Source: Helicobacteraceae bacterium (GTDB lineage: Bacteria; Campylobacterota; Campylobacteria; Campylobacterales; Sulfurimonadaceae). From it: a stretch of DNA of 5,035 bases. Shown here piece after piece: positions 1 through 5,035 of the stretch (position 1 is its first letter; every line of letters starts with the position of its first letter). The stretch spans positions 1-5,035 of the forward strand of contig JALWKG010000142.1 of assembly GCA_027081565.1 (NCBI GenBank). The letters are read 5' to 3'. Below the pieces are notes generated by a model, which did not search any database, was not told the origin of the DNA, and worked only from the letters and a program-made list of their open reading frames with translations. The translations under genes were made by a program, and so were the position numbers.

Positions 1-44
1 AAATATCAATGTGTGGTTAAAAGCGTATGATGTGTTAGAAATGT

Positions 45-1763
45 TTAACTGTTCTTAACGTTTTGCTGTCCCGCTAAAAGTTCAAAAGCTTTTGCACTGA
101 TGGCCTTACTGTAGAGATAGCCCTGCATCTCATCACAACCATACCTGCGTAATATATTGGCCTGTTCTTCCGTCTCTACCCCTTCAGCCAAGACAGTCAA
201 ACCTAAACTTTTTGCCATGTTGATCGTTGCTTCGACAATGATCTGGTCATGGCTGTTCTCTGCGATCTCAACAATAAAACTTCGGTCGATCTTTAACTTG
301 TCAAGCGAAAAATAGCGTAGGTTTGAAAGGGATGAAAAACCTGTACCAAAGTCGTCTATAGAGAACCTGAAGCCCATTTCACGAAGTCTGCGTACATTGT
401 CTTGTGCAAGAGTATGACTGTGTATAAGTGCACTCTCTGTGATCTCAAACTCTATTTGATCTATGTCGATCTTGTATTTTTTGACCGTCTTTTCTATCAT
501 TGCGACCAGATGTCTGTCACTTAACTGACGTCTAGAGAGGTTAATAGCAACAACACAAGAGGGCTGACCCATCTTGTTCCACCTTGCGATCTGCTCACAG
601 ACCAAAACAAAAATGCGTTCACCCAACTCAATGATCAACGAGCTTTTTTCAGCAATAGAGATAAGATGCTCAATATTGGTCTCTTTTAAGTTCTCATCGT
701 TACATCGCAACAGTGCCTCTATGCCCATCAATGCACCTGTACTCAAAGAGATCTGTGGCTGATAGGCCATATAAAAACCATCATTACGAAGTGCATGTTT
801 GATCCCACGACCCACATGAAACACTTCATGAGACTGTTCGGAGAGTTCATTGGAGTAAAATCCATAATTATTACGGCCCATCTCTTTGATGTTCGACATA
901 GCAATATCAGCTTCATTGATGAGCTGCTCTACATCAGTACCATTGTCTGGAAAGACAGAGACACCCATACTTACAGAAAGGTCAAACTCCACATCTTTGA
1001 CTTTGACCAGTTTGTCAAAAAGAGATGAGAGCTTTTTAACCACCTCTTCAATATCGCTTAAAGAGTAGAGTTCATCAATAATGATCAAAAACTCGTCTCC
1101 TCCAATACGTCCAACTGTATCTTTTTTACGCAGAGATGAGAGCAACGTTTGCGCACAGATCTTCAGAAGCTCATCTCCATAGTTGTGACCAAAGTTATCA
1201 TTGATATCTTTAAAATTATCAATATCTAGAAAGACAACAGCACCTAAAGAGTCTGAACGTTGTACACGGTTGATAGAGACGGCAAGTCTATCATAAAGGA
1301 GTACTCGGTTGGGAAGGTCAGTTAAGGTGTCATGGGTTGCAATATACTCTAATTGCAGACGTGATTTTTGGATCTCTGAGATGTCTGTGACCAAGATAAT
1401 GATGTTTTGTATCTTTTCATCTTTGAGTATGGCATCCACAGAGACCCATACCAAACGGCTGATATCTTCATGCGAACGGATCTCTAACTCACCGCGCCAT
1501 GATCCCTCTTCTTTAATGCCTTTATCTATGTTGGCATAATTCTCATCACCTATGGTGTAGGCAAAGGCACCAGAATTAGAGCCTATGACCTCATCCTCTT
1601 TTTTATCCAGAAAACGTAATATCGTAGGGTTTACCGCAATGATCTGACGCTGAGCATCTTCTACTATAATACCTTCAGTCGCCTCACAAAAAAGTGAATC
1701 TATGACATTTATCATATCTTCAGTGTGCATCGATGTTAATTTTTCAACCAAGTTACTGCACAC
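45..1763 (-). CDS. PAS-GGDEF-EAL cyclic-di-GMP signalling protein (diguanylate cyclase/phosphodiesterase)
   Basis: A 572-residue, probably cytoplasmic protein that would make and/or degrade cyclic-di-GMP in response to a signal sensed by its PAS domain. The PAS domain spans about residues 17-130 and includes WRGE at 89-92. It is joined by a helical linker to a GGDEF domain (about 137-305) opening with THDTLTDLPNR. The active-site GGDEF is intact at 221-225, and an RxxD inhibitory site (R212, D215) lies five residues before it. The EAL domain (about 318-563) keeps the usual metal, substrate and catalytic residues: E349-A-L, N408, E440, D470-D471 in DDFGTG, K491, E527 and Q547. No signal peptide or membrane segment is visible. 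The start is GTG at 1763, chosen because AAGGAG lies five bases upstream; the first in-frame ATG is codon 12 and has no comparable site. A separate promoter precedes it. The family call is very secure. The net activity and the signal cannot be read from sequence. Confidence 0.96.
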   Translation of the reverse strand: MCSNLVEKLTSMHTEDMINVIDSLFCEATEGIIVEDAQRQIIAVNPTILRFLDKKEDEVIGSNSGAFAYTIGDENYANIDKGIKEEGSWRGELEIRSHEDISRLVWVSVDAILKDEKIQNIIILVTDISEIQKSRLQLEYIATHDTLTDLPNRVLLYDRLAVSINRVQRSDSLGAVVFLDIDNFKDINDNFGHNYGDELLKICAQTLLSSLRKKDTVGRIGGDEFLIIIDELYSLSDIEEVVKKLSSLFDKLVKVKDVEFDLSVSMGVSVFPDNGTDVEQLINEADIAMSNIKEMGRNNYGFYSNELSEQSHEVFHVGRGIKHALRNDGFYMAYQPQISLSTGALMGIEALLRCNDENLKETNIEHLISIAEKSSLIIELGERIFVLVCEQIARWNKMGQPSCVVAINLSRRQLSDRHLVAMIEKTVKKYKIDIDQIEFEITESALIHSHTLAQDNVRRLREMGFRFSIDDFGTGFSSLSNLRYFSLDKLKIDRSFIVEIAENSHDQIIVEATINMAKSLGLTVLAEGVETEEQANILRRYGCDEMQGYLYSKAISAKAFELLAGQQNVKNS

Positions 1764-1768
1764 TTTTT

Positions 1769-1774
1769 CTCCTT
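1769..1774 (-). promoter_or_regulatory. Shine-Dalgarno site for the PAS-GGDEF-EAL gene
   Basis: On the minus strand the sequence reads AAGGAG, then five A residues, then GTG. This is a near-ideal ribosome binding site, and it fixes the start at the GTG rather than at the downstream ATG codons 12 or 17. Confidence 0.85.
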
Positions 1775-1807
1775 TGTATCCAAATATAAGAATTATTAAT
1801 TAAAATT

Positions 1808-1836
1808 AGTATAGCAAGATAAATATGAAAATGCAA
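1808..1836 (-). promoter_or_regulatory. Probable sigma-70 promoter with extended -10 for the PAS-GGDEF-EAL gene
   Basis: Reading the minus strand, a -35-like TTGCAT (1831-1836) is followed by a 17-base T-rich spacer and a -10 hexamer TATACT (1808-1813), five of six to consensus. TGC immediately before the -10 makes an extended -10 element. A start site near 1801 would give a leader of about 38 bases containing the strong ribosome binding site. The -35 matches only its first three bases, which fits the weak -35 conservation and T-rich upstream DNA described for Campylobacterota. Its position between trmA and the signalling gene argues for independent transcription. Confidence 0.6.
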
Positions 1837-1846
1837 TGGTGTGAAA

Positions 1847-1878
1847 TGCCCCTAAAAAGAGTCTTTCACTAAAAGGCA
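1847..1878 (-). terminator. Possible hairpin/weak terminator downstream of trmA
   Basis: Lying 21 bases past the trmA stop, the minus-strand RNA can fold with an outer arm UGCCUUU (1878-1872) pairing to AGGGGCA (1853-1847), two of the seven pairs being G-U. An inner AAAG/CUUU stem (1863-1866 with 1856-1859) closes a three-base loop. The sequence after the outer arm has scattered U residues but no clean U tract, so it may be a poor intrinsic terminator, a processing or stability element, or chance. Confidence 0.35.
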
Positions 1879-1898
1879 CCTCTAAATTTGGCAAGAGT

Positions 1899-3008
1899 TT
1901 ACAGACCTATCAGCTTAACGCCCATCTCCATATGTGTTGTATAAGGAAATTGATCAAAACTTGCCATAGCCTCGATCTTATGTGTTTTTCTCAAACGTTG
2001 CAGGTCACGTTTTAAGGTCTCAGGGTTACAAGAGATATAGAGTATATGTTTAAAACGTGAAGCAAAGGAACAGGACTCTTCGTCCATTCCAGCACGCGGT
2101 GGGTCTACAAAGATCGTTGTGAGTTCATAGCTTTCAAGATCGATCTCTTGCATCCGTCTAAACTCACGTACACCATCCATAGCCTGAACAAACTCTTCTA
2201 CACTCATTCGCACAAATTCTATGTTGGTGATGTCATTTAGCTTCATATTTGTCTTTGCGGCGTTAATAGAAGATTTGGAGACCTCTGTTGCAAGCACTTT
2301 GTCAAACTGCGTTGCAAAAGGGATGGTAAAGTTCCCTGCCCCGCAGTAGAGTTCCAACAGGTCCCCGGTAATCCCTTCAAACTGCTCAAGCGCCCACCCT
2401 ACCATCTTTTCGTTGACTCTAGGATTTGGCTGCGTAAAACTGTTCTCTATGTGCTGAAACTGATAACTTTTTTGAGCGATTTCTAAGGTCTCTGTGACAA
2501 AGTCCTCACCTAAGACCACCTTCTGTTTTCGAGAACGTCCTATGACCTTGATGTTATGCAGTTTGGCCAAAGATTCTGCTTGAGTATTCCACTCCAGATC
2601 CAGACGTCTATGATAAAGCATAGAGATAGCGATCTCACCGGTACTGCTACTCAAAAAGTCCAAACCAAAAAGTTTAAAGTCCATTTTCAGCGTCTTAATA
2701 CTTTCCAAAAGTGGCCACATCAACGCAGAAATAGGTTCGATGACCATAGGGCACTCTTCTATAAGTACCATCTTGGCACCACGTTCCATAGGATTCATCG
2801 CATAATGGATCACATCTTCAATATGCCAGATCTTAAACTCTGCACGGGCCCGGTAGTGTGCATCAGGAGAGTAAAACGGTGTGATCACATCACTGTAAAT
2901 ATCTTCAAAAAGATGTTCTACCTCTTCTGTTTTTATTTTATGCTGCTGGGTATATCCACCCTCATACAGTCGACAACTTCCACATACACCAAAATGTTTA
3001 CATTCCAT
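1899..3008 (-). CDS. trmA: tRNA (uracil-5-)-methyltransferase TrmA, with RlmD-like iron-sulfur cysteines
   Basis: A 369-residue SAM-dependent enzyme that methylates C5 of U54 in the tRNA T-loop to give ribothymidine. It matches E. coli TrmA (366 residues) along its length: HYRARAEFKIWH (51-62), ENSFTQPN (188-195), the SAM-binding ELYCGAGNF (219-227), VREFRRMQ (280-287), FVDPPRAGMD (300-309), YISCNPETL with the nucleophilic cysteine C327, and FDQFPYTTHME ending in the catalytic base E361. There is no TRAM domain. Unlike E. coli TrmA it carries C3-x5-C9-x2-C12 at the N terminus plus C86 in EECP, the arrangement that binds a [4Fe-4S] cluster in RlmD (RumA). The ATG start keeps these cysteines and has a modest AGGTAGAG site seven or fewer bases upstream. 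It is transcribed divergently from glmU and is not obviously co-transcribed with the gene after it. RlmC/RlmD-type 23S rRNA specificity is the alternative, but the TrmA-specific C-terminal motifs make it unlikely. Confidence 0.95.
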   Translation of the reverse strand: MECKHFGVCGSCRLYEGGYTQQHKIKTEEVEHLFEDIYSDVITPFYSPDAHYRARAEFKIWHIEDVIHYAMNPMERGAKMVLIEECPMVIEPISALMWPLLESIKTLKMDFKLFGLDFLSSSTGEIAISMLYHRRLDLEWNTQAESLAKLHNIKVIGRSRKQKVVLGEDFVTETLEIAQKSYQFQHIENSFTQPNPRVNEKMVGWALEQFEGITGDLLELYCGAGNFTIPFATQFDKVLATEVSKSSINAAKTNMKLNDITNIEFVRMSVEEFVQAMDGVREFRRMQEIDLESYELTTIFVDPPRAGMDEESCSFASRFKHILYISCNPETLKRDLQRLRKTHKIEAMASFDQFPYTTHMEMGVKLIGL

Positions 3009-3105
3009 CTTCTCTACCTGTTTTTTAGTGACGAAATTATGCCTAAAATATCTGCTTTAACTTCTTACGCTAAAATAACAACCATATTAATATAAAGTAT
3101 TATCC
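3009..3105. promoter_or_regulatory. Divergent AT-rich promoter region between trmA and glmU
   Basis: This 97-base spacer must hold the promoters for both trmA (leftward) and glmU (rightward). For trmA the best -10 candidate on the minus strand is CATAAT (3036-3041), giving a leader of about 21 bases, but no convincing -35 is seen. For glmU, TAAAAT (3071-3076) and TATAAA (3091-3096) are possible -10 elements, also without a good -35. A ten-base palindrome ATATTAATAT (3084-3093) sits just before the glmU start and could be an operator, or simply AT-rich composition. The presence of promoters is inferred from the gene arrangement; the exact elements are uncertain. Confidence 0.45.
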
Positions 3106-4410
3106 ATGCAAACTGATCTCTCTATTGTTATCTTGGCTGCCGGTAAGGGCAGTCGTATGAAATCGCCTAAGGCCAAAGTGCTTCATACCATCAGCGGTAA
3201 AGCGATGTTATATCACTCTATTAAAGCAGCACTTGAACTTACCGACGACGTTATCGTTGTGGTTGCCCATCAAAAAGAGGCCGTTATCGAAGCTATTAAT
3301 GCCGACTTTGACAACATCACTTTTGTTGTTCAAGATGCAGAGCAGTTCCCGGGAACCGGTGGTGCGGTCATGGGCATCCAGGCCAAATATGAGAAGGTCC
3401 TTGTCCTTAACGGTGACATGCCACTCATCACAGCAGATGCACTGGAAGGTTTTGTAGAGAGTAACAGTGAGATCGTCATGTCTATCTTCAACCTTGAAGA
3501 TCCTTCTGGTTATGGCCGTGTGGTTATTGGTAAACATGGTGTGGAGCGTATCGTTGAGCAAAAAGATGCCAATGAAACAGAACTTGCCATCACCTATGTT
3601 AATGCGGGCATTTACAGTTTCAAACGCTCAGTTTTAGAGAAATACATTCCACAACTCAGCAATGACAATGCCCAGAGTGAGTACTACCTTACAGACATCA
3701 TCGCTATGGCCAAAAATGACGGAATCAACATCGAACCTTTAGAAGTTGATGAAGAGCATTTTAAGGGCGTCAACTCCAAGATAGACCTTGCTGAAGCAGA
3801 GGTGATCATGCAGCGCCGTATCCGTAACCAATGGATGGCAAAAGGCGTCATTATGCAACTGCCTGAGACGATCTACATCGAAGAGGGTGTGGTATTTGAA
3901 GGTGAGTGTGTTGTTGAGAACGGTGCACGTGTCTGTGGCAGTTCCCACATCATCAACTCACACATCAAAGCCCACTCTGTAGTAGAAGACTCCAAGATGG
4001 ACAGTTCAGATGTTGGGCCAATGGGGCACCTTCGTCCACTTTCCAACCTGAAAAACACCCACATCGGAAACTTTGTAGAGGTCAAGAAGTCAACTTTGGA
4101 TGGTGTCAAGGCAGGTCACTTAAGTTACATCGGTGATGCTGAGATCGGTAGTGGTTCAAACATCGGAGCCGGTGTCATCACCTGTAACTATGATGGTAAA
4201 AAGAAGTACAAGACCATCATCGGCAAAAATGTCTTTGTTGGTTCTGACTCACAGATCGTAGCGCCTTGTACCATCGAAGATGATGTCATGGTTGCCGCAG
4301 GAACGACCCTCACGGCCAACACGGTCAAAAGCGGTGTACTTGTCTTAAGCCGTGCCAAGATCAAGACTATAGAGAACTTCTTTTACAAGTTCTTTGGCAA
4401 GGAGAAGTAG
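3106..4410 (+). CDS. glmU: Bifunctional GlmU: N-acetylglucosamine-1-phosphate uridyltransferase / glucosamine-1-phosphate acetyltransferase
   Basis: A cytoplasmic enzyme that acetylates glucosamine-1-phosphate with acetyl-CoA and then uridylates it to UDP-GlcNAc, the precursor of peptidoglycan and surface glycans. The N-terminal Rossmann-type uridyltransferase domain (about 1-223) shows LAAGKGSRM (10-18) with R17, then K24, PGTGGA (82-87), D104 in NGDMPLI and N223 in GVN, which match E. coli R18, K25, D105 and N227. The C-terminal left-handed beta-helix acetyltransferase keeps R310, K327, H338, Y341, N352 and K367, matching E. coli R333, K351, H363, Y366, N377 and K392. At 434 residues it is 22 shorter than the E. 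coli enzyme. Most of the difference lies between N223 and R310, about one helix coil. The ATG is the only plausible start, since an in-frame stop lies at 3088-3090. No clear Shine-Dalgarno site precedes it, only AAAG at 3094-3097. The stop codon abuts the coaBC start, so the two are probably co-transcribed. Confidence 0.97.
   Translation: MQTDLSIVILAAGKGSRMKSPKAKVLHTISGKAMLYHSIKAALELTDDVIVVVAHQKEAVIEAINADFDNITFVVQDAEQFPGTGGAVMGIQAKYEKVLVLNGDMPLITADALEGFVESNSEIVMSIFNLEDPSGYGRVVIGKHGVERIVEQKDANETELAITYVNAGIYSFKRSVLEKYIPQLSNDNAQSEYYLTDIIAMAKNDGINIEPLEVDEEHFKGVNSKIDLAEAEVIMQRRIRNQWMAKGVIMQLPETIYIEEGVVFEGECVVENGARVCGSSHIINSHIKAHSVVEDSKMDSSDVGPMGHLRPLSNLKNTHIGNFVEVKKSTLDGVKAGHLSYIGDAEIGSGSNIGAGVITCNYDGKKKYKTIIGKNVFVGSDSQIVAPCTIEDDVMVAAGTTLTANTVKSGVLVLSRAKIKTIENFFYKFFGKEK
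4399..4404 (+). promoter_or_regulatory. Shine-Dalgarno site for coaBC inside the 3' end of glmU
   Basis: AAGGAG lies six bases before the coaBC ATG and within the last codons of glmU. The stop TAG and start ATG are directly adjacent, the usual layout for translational coupling within an operon. Confidence 0.8.
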
Positions 4411-5035
4411 ATGCAAATTCCTGAAAACCTCTTAGCAGGTAAAAAAATCCTACTTGGTGTCAGCGGGTCTATTGCTGTCTATAAATCTTTAGAGTTGGTA
4501 CGTCTCTTTGTCAAGGCAGGTGCAGAGGTCAAAGTGGTAATGAGTGAAGCTTCCAAGAAGTTTGTCACCCCTCTCACTTTTGAAACGCTCTCTCGTAACA
4601 AAGTCTTGGATGAGCAGAGTGAGTCATGGGCAGATGATCATAACCACATTAAAGCAACCCAGTGGGCAGATCTTTTTGTCATCGCACCCTGTACGGCGAA
4701 CACTATTGCCAAACTCTCCAATGCCATTGCAGACAACATGCTGTTACAGTGTGCCCTTGCCTACCCTGGTCTCAAACTCATCGCCCCTTCAGCCAACACT
4801 AATATGTTAGAGAACCCTATTACACAGGGTTCACTTAAAATGTTAAAGGTCTCCAATTATGAGGTCATTGACACCCAAGTCAAAGAGCTGGCCTGTCAGA
4901 CCACTGGTGACGGCGCTATGGCAGAACCACTTGAGATCTTCTGGTACAGCGCGCGTACCTTGCTAAAAGAGCCTTTTTGGAGTGAGCGAATGGTCATCGT
5001 CACGGGTGGTGGCACTATCGAGAAGATCGATGATG
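4411..5035 (+). CDS. coaBC: Bifunctional CoaBC (Dfp): phosphopantothenoylcysteine decarboxylase / phosphopantothenate-cysteine ligase, 3' end cut by window
   Basis: The first 208 codons of a coenzyme A biosynthesis enzyme; the frame is open at the window edge. CoaB joins cysteine to 4'-phosphopantothenate using CTP, and the FMN-dependent CoaC half decarboxylates the product to 4'-phosphopantetheine. The CoaC domain (about 10-180) starts with KKILLGVSGSIAVYK (11-25). It shows H79 in HNHI, APCTANTIAK (92-101), ADN (107-109), PSANTNM (126-132) with N129, and ACQTTGDGAM (161-170) with C162. H79, N129 and C162 correspond to E. coli H75, N125 and C158. CoaB begins at about 193 with MVIVTGGGTIEKID, resembling the family's TAGGTxExID motif. 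Departures from consensus are A128 in place of Met in PxMN, and Q163 and A169 in the ACGxxGxGRM clamp. The start is fixed by AAGGAG six bases upstream and by abutment to glmU. The CoaB active-site residues lie outside the window. Confidence 0.95.
   Translation, partial: MQIPENLLAGKKILLGVSGSIAVYKSLELVRLFVKAGAEVKVVMSEASKKFVTPLTFETLSRNKVLDEQSESWADDHNHIKATQWADLFVIAPCTANTIAKLSNAIADNMLLQCALAYPGLKLIAPSANTNMLENPITQGSLKMLKVSNYEVIDTQVKELACQTTGDGAMAEPLEIFWYSARTLLKEPFWSERMVIVTGGGTIEKIDD

Noticed and set aside
2..58. An open plus-strand frame at the left edge ending in TAA at 56-58 (ends YDVLEMFNCS), possibly the tail of a convergent gene overlapping the end of the PAS-GGDEF-EAL gene.
   Set aside because: Only 18 codons are visible; a stretch this short without a stop is common by chance and no family is recognisable. 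The sequence to the left would settle it.
2556..3095. A 179-codon plus-strand open frame opposite the 5' half of trmA.
   Set aside because: It is antisense to a certain gene. Its translation has no domain-like pattern and a composition typical of a shadow frame, and its last part crosses the divergent promoter region.
3208..3561. A 117-codon minus-strand open frame inside glmU.
   Set aside because: Antisense to the conserved uridyltransferase domain; the translation is His/Asn/Asp-rich with no recognisable motif.
4544..4810. An 88-codon plus-strand open frame inside coaBC in another reading frame.
   Set aside because: It overlaps the CoaC domain entirely; the translation is low-complexity Ser/Leu/Pro, typical of a frame-shifted shadow.
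1..5035. Possible mobile elements, CRISPR arrays, tRNA genes, riboswitches or direct repeats.
   Set aside because: Reading both strands by eye, no regularly spaced repeats, terminal inverted repeats, transposase motifs or tRNA cloverleaf patterns were seen. The spacers are short (44, 135 and 97 bases) and leave little room for them.

Overview
The window reads as ordinary chromosomal DNA of a Campylobacterota (epsilonproteobacterial) bacterium. A free-living, Sulfurovum/Sulfurimonas-like organism is more likely than a host-adapted Campylobacter or Helicobacter. This placement is an inference. It rests on the glmU-coaBC gene pair (as I recall, also adjacent in Campylobacter jejuni), a GlmU that is short in the way I remember for this phylum, a TrmA with an N-terminal cysteine motif, moderate G+C by eye, and AT-rich spacers with T-rich promoters. 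No tRNA, rRNA, CRISPR, insertion sequence or prophage signal was found.

Layout. Left half, minus strand: a 572-residue PAS-GGDEF-EAL cyclic-di-GMP signalling protein (45-1763), preceded in its own orientation by trmA, the tRNA U54 methyltransferase (1899-3008). The 135-base spacer between them holds a probable sigma-70 promoter for the signalling gene and a weak hairpin after trmA, so the two are probably separate transcription units. A 97-base AT-rich divergent spacer (3009-3105) separates trmA from the right half. Right half, plus strand: glmU (3106-4410), followed with no gap by coaBC (4411 to beyond the window edge), whose start codon abuts the glmU stop codon. Bases 1-44 are short non-coding or unassigned sequence.

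How the genes work together. glmU and coaBC look like a housekeeping operon: GlmU makes UDP-GlcNAc for peptidoglycan and surface glycans, and CoaBC makes 4'-phosphopantetheine on the way to coenzyme A. GlmU itself consumes acetyl-CoA, so the pairing is metabolically sensible. TrmA makes ribothymidine in the tRNA T-loop. The PAS-GGDEF-EAL protein is an accessory signalling gene with no evident link to its neighbours.

I did not find a new biological system here. The points most worth a second look are the RlmD-type iron-sulfur cysteine set on an otherwise classical TrmA, the apparent loss of one left-handed beta-helix coil in GlmU, and departures from consensus motifs in the CoaC half of CoaBC.
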